From Arcuatula senhousia (lineage: Eukaryota > Mollusca > Bivalvia > Mytilida > Mytilidae): a DNA stretch of 64,000 nucleotides. The first letter of the stretch is position 1, and each line of letters begins with the position of its first letter. The notes under the pieces are model-generated. The model was not told where the DNA came from. It worked only from the letters and a program-made list of their open reading frames with translations, and did no database searches. The position numbers were made by a program, and so were the translations under genes. The stretch lies in the NCBI GenBank assembly GCA_963971305.1, contig OZ020308.1:32517275-32581274 (forward strand), read 5' to 3'. Positions 54,529-63,882 of this stretch are shown here, piece by piece.

Positions 54529-56179
54529 TCAGAAATCAGAAATTGTATCAGATCTCCTTTTTGCTAACCCGGCACAAAGTTCAACTATGCAGGCCATTTC
54601 CCATCTTGGATGCCGGTACAAACCGCCGATAATTCGAAATGTTTTAAGTTCCTTCATTACATGTTCTACGTAAACCCGCCTGCTCTTGTGAAGTCTGTTG
54701 AACTCCCTCATTCTCATTCTTTCTCTTGCAATGGCTCTTCTGATGTCTGTCGATTTATAAGGGACGACTAAGGGTGGTGTGTTCGGGTATATGCTATCGG
54801 CAAGAAGAAAGTGTCCATCGGGAAAATCTAATGGCTGCCCGGGACCAATCGGTCCAATTTGCTGATATGCATGAGCGTCGTTTTCATGTCCCAAAAAGCC
54901 AGAATGCACATAACAGATGTTTTTTTCGTTATCTATTACAACCTACAAGACAAATTGAAATATATTTACAAATAAATGGGGGGGCAAGGGGGTTAGCTGT
55001 TCTTGTGTTATTGGCTTAAATTGGTTCTCTGTTAGCTGTTATTGCAGATATCAGATTTAATGTTAACTGTTATTGACCAGTTCTGTGTTAACTGTTGTTG
55101 AAGAAATTCAGTTTATTGTTACCTGTTATTGAATAATATAATTTTATGTTATCTGTTATTAAAAATAGTATGTTAGCTAAATTGAAATGGTCAGTCCAAA
55201 AAGATCAATTCTCTGTTATCTGTTATTGGGAAAATCAATTCCCTGTTAAGGTGTTCTTGGACCCCCCCTTGACCCCCCTCATAAATGTATTTTTTCGTAT
55301 TTAAAAATGTATCATGTTGAGTGATATAAATATTTGTTTTTTTACAGGTTTCTTGCAACATAAATAGTTTTAAATGAATCTGTCTGAATCAAATACGTAC
55401 TGAATATTCACGTGATAAAAAATCAAATAATAAATTGATATATTTATATATATATTTGTTGTGCCGTAACATACCTGTGTATGGATGCAGTGATAACTAC
55501 GATGGCCGCTATAGAACTCCTGTTGAGGCTCAACCAGTGGAATGAGGATTTCGTGTGAGGTCCCATCAATTGCCCCTAAAACATAGTCCATCTCTCTCCA
55601 ATTTCCTTGCTTTGTCCTCCATTCTTGTACTGTGGGCCAACGGACAAGTGGGGAACAAATTTCCCATAAAATAACCCACATATTGTTTATTGTTTTTCCA
55701 ATGTTTGCAACAGAAACTCCAAACGGTAAAGATAGCAAGGTATAGGTTGGGTATTGTCTCAACCAAATCAAAGTTAAAAGCAGTCTATTTTCTATAGAGG
55801 TATAAAGATGACCAAACCGAAATTGATCAACTCTGTTTGATACAGCGGCGACTAATTGATTAAAAGATGTGGCGGTCTCGCCGGACAATATCCAAAATTC
55901 ATATGGTCGATTACGGAGCGTTCCATAAACATCATTAAGAGTGAATAGTTCTTGATTTCCATTTTCATTTTCTAAAATCCGTCCCCTGATATTTCCAAGA
56001 TTAAAGTATGGAAGAGGCATGGTTGCCAGTCCAATATATTCCTGGTAAAGTCGAAATAAAATCAATATTCCAAATCCATTTTCATCTTCATGCTGGTAAG
56101 GTGGCGGCATGCAAGTCAACATTTTAAAGCGAAAATACAGAATTAAAATAAAAGCAAACATGCGATCGTCTTCATTCAT
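54529..56179 (-). CDS. PIF/Harbinger DDE transposase, two exons, intact
   Basis: Exon 1 is 55475-56179 (235 codons) with donor GTATGT; exon 2 is 54529-54942 (138 codons with stop) after acceptor TCTTGTAG. They join in phase 0 to 372 residues. Catalytic residues are Asp 205 (LGAIDGTSHE), Asp 284 (LLADSIYP) and Glu 328 (VYVEHVMKELK). The N-terminal part has a helical region and LLTLIWLRQYPTY / FGVSVANIGKTINN, the family's helix-turn-helix segment. It would bind the inverted repeats together with the Myb-like partner and cut and insert the element. Start: the first Met after an upstream stop-rich stretch, MNEDDR at 56179. The 532-bp intron contains short CTGTTATTG-type repeats. No defect is visible. 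Confidence 0.9.
54943..55474 (-). repeat. Intron of the transposase with CTGTTATTG repeats
   Basis: On the plus strand the phrase (TTA)GCTGTTATTG or TTAACTGTT(A/G)TTG recurs at about 55030, 55066, 55088, 55120, 55150 and 55218, a degenerate array of units of about 30-40 bp, ending in a C-rich tract near 55262. No function is evident. Confidence 0.5.
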
Positions 56180-56551
56180 TTTTTTTTCGACTTAGTGATA
56201 CATGTATACAATCAGATACGTTTTAAAATGAACAAACGGGGTACTTGTACAAATTTAAAAAATATTGATATAATGTAAAAACAGAAATATTAGGTTGATT
56301 CGCATTTGTCCATTAGAGTTGTCAATGAAACTGCATTTTAAAACATCTTAACATATTAATAGTATTGATATCTTTATATTTTAACTCTATACAAAAATAA
56401 AATAAAATAGAATTTAAAATGAGAACAAACTCCTTTGATGTACCTCAATATTAATCAAGTGCACCTTAAAAACCCTATATATTTTTACTGTCAAGGTCGC
56501 CTTTCCAATCATTTTAAACATAGCTATTCGTTCAATACATGTATACGCACC

Positions 56552-57631
56552 ATGGCTGACAAAAAGCGTAGCCACGTTGAATGGACTATCGAAGAACAGC
56601 TTTTGTTAGCTCGGAGCTACAACAAAAACAGATGTAACTGGCCCGCTATCTTAGCAGACATGAAAGTGAAAATGGACAAACTCCCAGAAAAAACACAGGC
56701 CATGTATCGTGAAGCAGCCTACGACAAATTGAAAAGAAGGATGTCGGAAAAAATATCCAAGCTTTCTAAAAGTCCTGAAACCATTCAAAATGAAGAACTG
56801 AGGCATCTCATTATTGATATTGCTGCCAACGACAAAAGATACTCCATGAAAGGTCACCCGAATGATAAAAGACCAAAGAAACATAAGGTAAGCTAATCTT
56901 GAAATTTTTATGCCATTTAATGCGTAAACTAAGTCAGGACCGTTGCGATCTATAACTAATGAGGTGTGTCCTCCGTGTTTTGTCTTTTCTCTTGGACACT
57001 GAGATTGGTCCTCCAAGTTCGGCAATTTTGTTATTACCTTAAAATAATAAAATCTGTTTTTTACAATATACTGCTGTATAAAATGTTGTCTTACTATTTC
57101 AAAGCTTTTAAATTAGTTATTAGCTTAAGAAAAAAGGCGGTTGTCGGGTAGAAAACGAGAAGGGTATTTTCCATAAAATATACATTGAAATAAAAAAAAA
57201 CTAGTAAAATGTAACAATAATAAAAAGAATGTTTCTCTTTTTAGCTAAACCCTCCGCCTGCTGCTGAGGATGTGGTTGACAATATACCGGAAGTCATTCC
57301 TGACAACAGGCATGTGGTTGACAATATAGCGGAAGTAATTCCTGACCACAGGCATGTACCGGAAGTCATCCCAGACCACAGGAATGCAGCTATTCCCGTT
57401 AATATAGATGCCGCCCACCTAGTTGTGCCAGAGGTTCGAAATGAACAACAAGTGGCCGCAAATAACGTCGCCGCTGGCGCTGAAGACATAGAGGGTCCAA
57501 CGCCCCCGAAAAAGAAACCACTTACCGATCTCGCAAGAGAAACTTACGAAAGGCACAACGCTATGCTGGAGAGGATGACACCAATGGAGGACATGATGAA
57601 GCGATGCATGAACAAATATTTAAACAGTTAA
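56552..57631 (+). CDS. Harbinger Myb/SANT-like DNA-binding protein, two exons, intact
   Basis: Exon 1 is 56552-56887 (112 codons, donor GTAAGC) and exon 2 is 57245-57631 (acceptor TTTTTAG, 129 codons with stop), joined in phase 0 to 240 residues. The start ATG lies in a strong context (CACCATGG). Residues about 7-65 form a Myb/SANT or trihelix-like domain (VEWTIEEQLLLARSYNKNR, Trp 11, NWPAILADMK, Trp 30). Exon 2 encodes an acidic Pro/Val-rich repeat (EVIPD(N/H)RH, three copies of about 11-17 residues) and a C-terminal helix (MTPMEDMMKRCMNKYL). In this transposon class the Myb-like protein helps bring the transposase to the DNA ends and nucleus. The intron holds a copy of the GTCAGGACC repeat. 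Confidence 0.85.
56909..57045 (+). repeat. GTCAGGACC dispersed repeat, copy 2 (in intron)
   Basis: AAGTCAGGACCGTTGCGATCTATAA, shown here by position only, is followed by TTTTCTCTTGGACACTGAGAT and TTCGGCAATTTTGTTATTACC, parallel to 42798-42906. It lies inside the intron of the Myb-like gene, so the Harbinger element captured or received it. Confidence 0.6.
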
Positions 57632-58426
57632 AAGATAAATAAAAAAAAATCAAACATGAATTTCTCTTTTATTATATGCGGTTTAGTGCTGGTATTGTTC
57701 ATCAATTGTTCATATGTATGTTTTTAGTTCTGCTTTGTCAACAAAGACACAGAGATACACCCGTAGCATTTAAAAGTCTATAATTGACAACATGATATAA
57801 TTTCATTGATTCAAACTCATCAGTAGCACTCTAGTCAGATGGTGGTAAAATGCTGAATTGTTTAACAAATTCTTATGAAATGCTTGTACCAAATCAGCAA
57901 CTTTGTGGGCATCAATTTCTCCGGCATGTCGGCCTTATTTATAGTCTTTTCTCCCGACCATTTGAAAATAATCCTCCATGTTTGATTTTAGGTGTAACTT
58001 TTATTTTCCACATGCACGTGATCATAGACCAACAAAAAGAAATCAATAAGAAAGACTCATTTTTATATGAGATGGATCATAAATCGATTTTAAGGTACAT
58101 GAAGGACAAATTGAATATTGATATTTTCCAAGATCCATTCCATAAAATGCACGCGAGCTTGTAGTCAAAAGTTAGGAAACTAACACACTAGAGACAGACG
58201 ATATTACTTGAAAAATGACCTTAATTTCTACTACAAATATTTTGAAACTGAGGTAAAAAAAATCAACAGCAGACATGCAAAAAGATAAGAAAAAATACAA
58301 TTGCGTAGGGATCTTAATAATAAATAATGTTGATTATCATTTTACTGTTAGAGTGATTTTAAATGTTTCATGAAATAAGGGCTCCCCGTTTTAGCATTAT
58401 GTCGAGTTACGTAGAATTACGGGATC
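57632..58426. other. Harbinger 3' region with decayed repeat, copy 3
   Basis: Between the Myb-like gene and the right inverted repeat lies a diverged GTCAGGACC family copy (about 57868-57990: GAAATGCTTGTACCAAATCAG and on). A 104-codon open stretch (57850-58164) runs through it and has no motif. Confidence 0.4.
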
Positions 58427-58961
58427 TTTCGTTCGTTCGTGTCTTGTTGAGAAACCTCTATTAGGACATTACCATCCTGTTTCAAAACGTTGTTCGTTAT
58501 ACTGCTCTAATCGGCTTGTATCAAACCCGTCAGAAGAGGGAATGATGCTGATCATTGAAAGCAGACAATATGTTGGTAAGAAAATTTTATTTAAGTTGTT
58601 GCATATGCGTTAGTCTATTAACGTTCTAAAAAAACGGGCCAAGGATTGGGTTGCACATCAACATTTTTGAGCATTTAAGGCTCAAAGGCGTTCATTTTCA
58701 TAAAAAAAACTAATTTTAACAAGATTCGTTTGAACAGCTGCTATTTATACAGGGAAAAATATTCTGTTATCAAGATAATTAGTTAAAAGTGGAAATAAAA
58801 ATAAATAAAATTATAGGGCTAAAAACATATTTATTGTGGTTATGTCTAGGAATTTTGAATTTTCAGATGATTGCAGTGCTACATAAGACACTGGCGTGGT
58901 TGAAATATTAGGAGTTGGTCCTGTTTATTGTGAAAACACCAAACATGGAAGTGGCTGGACT

Positions 58962-59454
58962 GTAAGTTTTAAGAAAAATAGCGATCAGAGCTTGTAGCGG
59001 GAATTGCCGTGATAGCGGAGAGCTCTATGGCATGTTCCCGCGAAAAATGCCTAATGCTGATATCGAATTTTTCATGGTCCGGATCAATCTCCGTCACAAT
59101 CTCCGCCACTCTTTCAGAATTATCACATATAAACGTAGTGATAATGCAGTGAATAGAAGTCTAAAAGAGTATTGTGTCGGGATATGCTTCTCAAAGTTAC
59201 AGGTGCGGCGCTAATTTTTGATTATACCTTTTTAAAGTATATTATGTGTTTTAAAACATAATAAAAAGTTTGAAAAAAAGATGGTGGGGCAAATATTTAC
59301 TAGCAACTTAATTTATTTGTGCTTTTCATTTATTTATGTACACAACATTTCAATGAAGTCATTATCCGAAATATGAAGCGAAACATCACGCGCTCGTACT
59401 TTTTTAGGCGCCATAATCATTCTCAGAATCATCGTCACGTTTGACACAAAAATG
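58962..59454. other. No recognised gene
   Basis: A GC-richer phrase at 58990-59130 (GGAATTGCCGTGATAGCGGAG, CTCCGTCACAATCTCCGCCAC) contains short inverted pieces. No further exon of the fibrinogen-like gene is seen. Confidence 0.4.
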
Positions 59455-59883
59455 TTATCACAAAATTATGTTGCTCCTCGGTTGCTGTCGTCACTCAAGT
59501 GTTCCTCCTCGGTTACTGTCATCGCTCAAGAAATTTTACGGTAGACATCATGCACTCATAGACAAATATGGGATTTCCATCTCTCAGAGGGTGTAGATGT
59601 TGGTTTGTCATAGGGTTATGTTTAAACTTCCTTCACTTGTTTTAACACAGAATTTGAAATTGGCAGCGCGACAAGTTTGCTATAGCAGGCAGGAACCGCT
59701 TACTCTTCCAGGGCACCTGAGTTCACTCTCATTACGACTCGAGTTCGCGCTGATAATTTATATTTTGTAGTTTGTGTGTTTCAGTTTTTGTATGTTGTCT
59801 TGTCCTTGTTTTTGTTTACTGGTTTTGTCTCTGTCCTTTCGGACTTTGAGATTCGGATACCCCATTAGTACCTCTGCTTCTTT
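59455..59883 (+). mobile_element. Naiad-type PLE 3' end fragment with internal duplication
   Basis: It matches the last RT codons and 3' untranslated region of the Naiad. A short segment (GTTGCTCCTCGGTTGCTGTC type, near 59470 and 59505) is duplicated. The end is TTAGTACCTCTGCTTCTTT. More diverged than the copies at 25576 and 60536. Confidence 0.75.
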
Positions 59884-60535
59884 GTCACGGCATTTCTAAT
59901 TTTCGAATGACCAACAGTAATTTTTTGCTTCTTTAAAACCATACCAATGAACATAATTTATCCGAGTACATTTGGATATGGGTTTTCCCAAATCTTTTTT
60001 AATTATAATCTTCCAAATGCTTTTGCATAAGTCTACGGGGTAGCAAACCAGTTTCACTCACAAAATGGTAAAGTCGAATGATAATTTGTGTACAATTAAC
60101 GATTTTTTATGGAAAAGCAAATTACTTGGAAATCACGAATTTTGTCACGATTAAGATGTTTTCCAGTTTTTGTGACCCCTTATATACCATTTTTTGGCGT
60201 TTTATCTAAATTGATTATACATATACATAATAGCGGGCATAAAAACCTCCTTTCCTGTACAAAAATCGGAAGTTATGTGCAGATTGTAGGTGACCTGACC
60301 AAGTTTTCTTATTTCGTCTAAACAATAGAATGACCCATCTTTTTTACAATAATGTTTGGATCCGTCCCTTCTGTACATGAAACAACATTTAAAAAGAACG
60401 ACAATTCAATATCCACAATGAAAATGTTAAAATTTTCAAATTATCCGTTTAAAAAAAATGGAATCAATACTTGGGGTTCAAGTTACGCCATTTACCTATC
60501 AACTTATTACTAAAAACTAAATATTGGCATCATCT
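59884..60535. other. No recognised gene
   Basis: AT-rich flank between two Naiad copies. Confidence 0.4.
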
Positions 60536-60818
60536 AAAGAAGCAGAGGTACCAATGGGGTATCCGAATGTCAAAAGTCCGAAAGGGCAGAGACTAAACCA
60601 GTAAACACAAACAAGAACGGGACAAAAACAGACAACACGTAAAACATGGAAACACAAAACAACTGAATATCAATCAACAACGCGAACTCCAGTCGAAACA
60701 AGAGTGAACTCAGGTGCTCCGGAAGAGTAAGCAGTTCCTGCTTGCTATAGCACACCCGTCGCGTTGCTAATAGTCCATTCAGCGTGTCAAATCCAGTAAA
60801 GGAAGACAAAACAACACA

Positions 60819-63566
60819 CTATGACAAACCAACATCTGCACTCATCTGAGAGATCGAAATCCCATATTTGTCTATAAGTGCATGATGTCTTCCGTAAAAT
60901 TTCTTGAGTGAAGACAGCAACCGAGGAGCAACATAACCCTGTGTGAGCAATTTTTGCGTCAGACGTGTCGCTCTGCTAAGGAAATCGATGTAAGTCCCGC
61001 ACGCTCTGGAGTAACGAATCAATTGAGATACGTAAACTCCATAAGCTGGAGCTGACGGAATATTGCTACACAAGAAGGGGAAGTTGACGATTGGAAAGTT
61101 GAAGTCATCACGTTTGTCAAAGAGCCTTGTTGAAAGTCTTCCTTGAGAGTCAATTTCGAGATGTAGATCTAAATATGAAGCAGACTTCCTAGAATCCGTT
61201 GTGTCCTTTATCTCAAGTTCCTGTGGATATATGAGATGGAGAAAGTCACCAAATCGAGAATTGTTTAGTGAAAGGACATCATCAATATAATGGAACGTGA
61301 GGTTGAAAGAGAGAGCTAGTCTACGGTCTTTTTTGTCTAGAAGAGATTGCAAGAAGTCTGCTTCATATGAATGAAGAAACAAATCAGCAAGCAAAGGTGC
61401 ACAATTAGTGCCCATTGGAATTCCTATTGTTTGCTGAAAAACACGTCCACCAAACTGAACAAATATGTTGTCAATAAGAAAGTTGAGCATGTCGATTATT
61501 TGGTCTTCTGTAAATTTGTTCTTTTTCTTGGACTCATTGATGACAAAGTAAGTCTTGGTATAATCGACTACAAGAAATGTGTACCTGCGTTTTCCATTCT
61601 TTTTGAAAAAGCTGCGTTTAATCAGCTGTGCCAATCGCGATTTCAGTTGTTCATGTGGAATAGAAGTGTAAAGTGTGGAGAAATCGAATGTTTTGATGCT
61701 GTTACAAGATGAAACTGAATTAGAGTTAAGAATCTCCATCAGTTCTTTCGAATTCTTCAGGATCCACATTTGATTGACACCATTTCTAGAATAACAACAA
61801 TCGTAATATTTCTGGAGGCCGGATTTTACTGCCGTAAGTATTGAAGTCAACAAAACTGAAAGAGGTTTAGTTGTACATTTGGATGACCCTGCAATGAAGC
61901 GCTGTTTGTATGGATTTTTATGTAATTTGGGAATCCAATACAGGGATGGAATGTCCTCATTACTGCCACCAACAGAAAGGCCGAAGGAGGAAATGACAGA
62001 TTTGTGATTGTCAATGATTTCCTCCTTAGACAGTGTTGTAGCCGTGTATGTGGTGCTGTTGCTGGTACAACCAACCCCCAATTCAGCTGTCAAACAGTCT
62101 ATATAGTGTTTTTTGCACACAAAAATGATGTTATTTGGTGCTTTGTCTGCAGGTACAACAACATATTTGTCATGTAAGGTGGACAATGTTTTGGCAACAT
62201 CAGCGTTGCTGAAAATGGATGTTGCCTTAGTGCTCATTGAGCCTTTCAAAGAATTGATTCTTTTCAAAACCAATGACCTCACAGCTTTTACCCATTCTGA
62301 CAAAACGTCACATTCTTTCTCCTGTTCTTTTTTGGCCCATTTTCTGGCATAGTCCTCAACTGAATCCATAATTGTTTTGAAATTATAGCTCCAGTTGATT
62401 CGTCTTGGCTCACGATATTTAGGTCCTTTAGCCAAAACATCGCGAAGTAAGTCATTTTCCACGATGTTGAGGTCACCAGTGATAACGTGGCCAGAGGGAC
62501 CATATTTGAATGGGGACTTTTCACAGGTACAGTCTGGAGGTTTTGCTTTGAGGTCATTGATTTGGAAATCCCGCAACACTTGTTTATAGTTGAAAACCTT
62601 AGGTGCAATGGTGGAAGTGTAGGAATAAGAGATAATGGGAATGCTTTTATCTTTGAAGTAAGGAGGAATATGTTCCGTAACAGATTTGTGGTGTAAAATA
62701 TTTCCTAAATTAATAGCATCTAACCCCTTGTTTAAAAATGGAAGTGAAAGAAAGGAACGATTGTCTTTACTGTTTTCGTGTGGAACTCCAACAGGTTTGA
62801 ATAAGCGGTTGTAACCGATATCAAGAACGATAGCAGTGAGTCTATAAATGTTAGACTGAGGGTCAGTGACCGGATTTTCTAAACATTCCTTGTACAAAGT
62901 ATTGAGTTTAGAAAGGGGAATAAAATACAGTTTAGTTCGAATGTGATGAATCCCTAGTGGTTTTTGGACAAACGGAAGCAATCCACTAATTGATACATCG
63001 CAAAGCTTTGGTGCGTTGTATTTTCGATGTCCATGACTGCGTTTCCGTCTCTCCGTTTTTTCAAAGAGATTCATCACATTAACATCACTGCATCTAGGGC
63101 TAGATAAATTTCCTACACTTCCAATGTTGTCGTTGCAGCCATAAGGTAGTGCGGTTCCCAGTCGTCGAATCCAGAATTCTTCTCTCTCTTTACGGAAAGG
63201 TGTACTTAAAGTGGGATTATTTGTAGGATGGTAAATTTTTTCCAAAATTCGGACTTTTAAAGACAAAATGGAATGATCAGGTTGGTTAAAATGCTGGTAA
63301 ACGAAAGGAAAACTGTCGTTGTTGATTCCAGATCTGTGGCCACACATACGAGCATTAAGTCTTCCTTTCGTCTCACCAACATAGATCAGTCCACAAAGGC
63401 TACATTCTAGTCCATAAATAAGATTTGATGATGTACAATTTAAGTCATCCCAACTGTAGATGTTATATGACCGATTCGTTAAGTTGCTCTTAATTTCTGT
63501 GTCAGTAATCAAGATCTTACAAGTTTTACAATTCTTGATTCCGCATTTACTGACAGAGCAATGAGA
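60819..63566 (-). CDS. Naiad PLE protein: N-terminal GIY-YIG endonuclease and C-terminal RT
   Basis: The frame is open from 63566; counting residues from a TTG at 63512 gives 897. Upstream of that lie CGIKNCKTC residues. The GIY-YIG domain covers about 30-125 (GLIYVGET 41-48, Cys 37 and 40, His 59, 74 and 80, Glu in FRKEREEF). The linker has the CxC motif (Cys 328, Cys 330). The RT follows with VVVPADKAPN (451), motif A TFDFSTLYTSIPH (Asp 610), motif B GIPMGTNCAPLLADL (697) and motif C YIDDV (742-746). All catalytic residues are present. A TAA at 63567-63569 separates it from an open stretch in the same frame up to 63920, so either the true start lies downstream of it or this copy has one nonsense mutation. 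The enzyme nicks DNA with the endonuclease and copies its RNA there. Confidence 0.9.
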   Translation of the reverse strand, partial: SHCSVSKCGIKNCKTCKILITDTEIKSNLTNRSYNIYSWDDLNCTSSNLIYGLECSLCGLIYVGETKGRLNARMCGHRSGINNDSFPFVYQHFNQPDHSILSLKVRILEKIYHPTNNPTLSTPFRKEREEFWIRRLGTALPYGCNDNIGSVGNLSSPRCSDVNVMNLFEKTERRKRSHGHRKYNAPKLCDVSISGLLPFVQKPLGIHHIRTKLYFIPLSKLNTLYKECLENPVTDPQSNIYRLTAIVLDIGYNRLFKPVGVPHENSKDNRSFLSLPFLNKGLDAINLGNILHHKSVTEHIPPYFKDKSIPIISYSYTSTIAPKVFNYKQVLRDFQINDLKAKPPDCTCEKSPFKYGPSGHVITGDLNIVENDLLRDVLAKGPKYREPRRINWSYNFKTIMDSVEDYARKWAKKEQEKECDVLSEWVKAVRSLVLKRINSLKGSMSTKATSIFSNADVAKTLSTLHDKYVVVPADKAPNNIIFVCKKHYIDCLTAELGVGCTSNSTTYTATTLSKEEIIDNHKSVISSFGLSVGGSNEDIPSLYWIPKLHKNPYKQRFIAGSSKCTTKPLSVLLTSILTAVKSGLQKYYDCCYSRNGVNQMWILKNSKELMEILNSNSVSSCNSIKTFDFSTLYTSIPHEQLKSRLAQLIKRSFFKKNGKRRYTFLVVDYTKTYFVINESKKKNKFTEDQIIDMLNFLIDNIFVQFGGRVFQQTIGIPMGTNCAPLLADLFLHSYEADFLQSLLDKKDRRLALSFNLTFHYIDDVLSLNNSRFGDFLHLIYPQELEIKDTTDSRKSASYLDLHLEIDSQGRLSTRLFDKRDDFNFPIVNFPFLCSNIPSAPAYGVYVSQLIRYSRACGTYIDFLSRATRLTQKLLTQGYVAPRLLSSLKKFYGRHHALIDKYGISISQMSADVGLS

Positions 63567-63569
63567 TTA

Positions 63570-63882
63570 CACATTTTCAAAATCCAAAACGTCTTCCAAA
63601 AGTACAGAGCACGGTCGAATAGAATCAAAGTTTTTATATTGGTATTCTGGACTCGCAGACTGGGTATATGATGTCTTTGACAAAATTGGTGTATTTTGGA
63701 CACCTGTACTACAAAACGACGCCGTGTCCGTAGTGTCGTTAAGTTCAGGCCTTTTTATACTGGGCGACGCCTGAGCCAGTATCCTTTTTTGGTGTCTCGT
63801 TAACATTGCATTGAAGCTACTGGGCTGGTGAAATCCTCGGGGACAATTTGTCCACCAGCAGAGATATCGACCCAGTGGAATG
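63570..63882 (-). other. Naiad 5' region, open stretch in frame with the main protein
   Basis: About 104 codons from the element start (CATTCCACTGGG complement) to the TAA at 63567 are in the same frame as the main gene (for example FHQPSSFNAMLTRHQKRILAQ, then ASPEYQYKNFDS). It is probably the N-terminal extension of the Naiad protein cut off by the stop, or a 5' leader. The nearest Met in frame (63920) lies in the adjacent tandem unit. Confidence 0.5.

Larger units (their letters stand above)
54118..58458. mobile_element. Structurally intact PIF/Harbinger DNA transposon, 4341 bp
   Basis: Perfect 32-bp terminal inverted repeats (54118-54149 and 58427-58458) start GAGGTTTCTCAACAAGACAC. TATTA lies directly outside both ends (54113-54117 and 58459-58463). 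The two genes usual for autonomous PIF/Harbinger elements are present and unbroken: a DDE transposase (minus strand) and a Myb/SANT-like protein (plus strand), transcribed away from a shared centre. A further minus-strand stretch (54203-54424, 73 codons) has no motif. Family members usually duplicate 3 bp; here 5 bp match, so the exact border is open. The inner region includes older repeats within introns. Confidence 0.9.
53884..58961 (+). pseudogene. Host gene remnant: secreted PAN/apple-like and fibrinogen-like protein, split by a Harbinger element
   Basis: Exon pieces are 53884-54117, 58464-58575 (donor GTAAGA) and 58867-58961 (acceptor TTTTCAG, donor GTAAGT). The first has a hydrophobic leader from Met 53923 (MNLVNAFLYLMSLFVKHTLA) and a PAN/apple-like pattern (AISCSSQCLRNSKC). 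It continues in frame across the 4.3-kb transposon into HYHPVSKRC and further Cys. The third exon, joined in phase, resembles the start of a fibrinogen-related domain (Asp-Cys, DTGVVEIL, VYCENTKHGSGWT). A TAA at 58884-58886 interrupts that exon. Secreted proteins of this build act as lectin-like immune or clotting-type factors in bivalves. The transposon and the stop suggest a dead copy. Later fibrinogen exons are not seen. Confidence 0.5.
60536..63882 (-). mobile_element. Naiad-type PLE, near full length, head-to-tail with another copy
   Basis: One unit is 3347 bp. Its 3' terminal sequence (60536-60660) is repeated at its 5' side from 63883 to the window end, 118 of 118 bases identical by eye, so units are arranged in tandem and the shared part acts as a pseudo-LTR. 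Tandem copies and pseudo-LTRs are typical of PLEs. The single large frame has GIY-YIG endonuclease first and RT last, the permuted order described for the Naiad clade. The left end meets single-copy-like DNA at 60535. Confidence 0.92.

Noticed and set aside
63567..63569. Selenocysteine recoding in the Naiad protein
   Set aside because: The interrupting codon is TAA, not TGA, and no TGA interrupts the frame.
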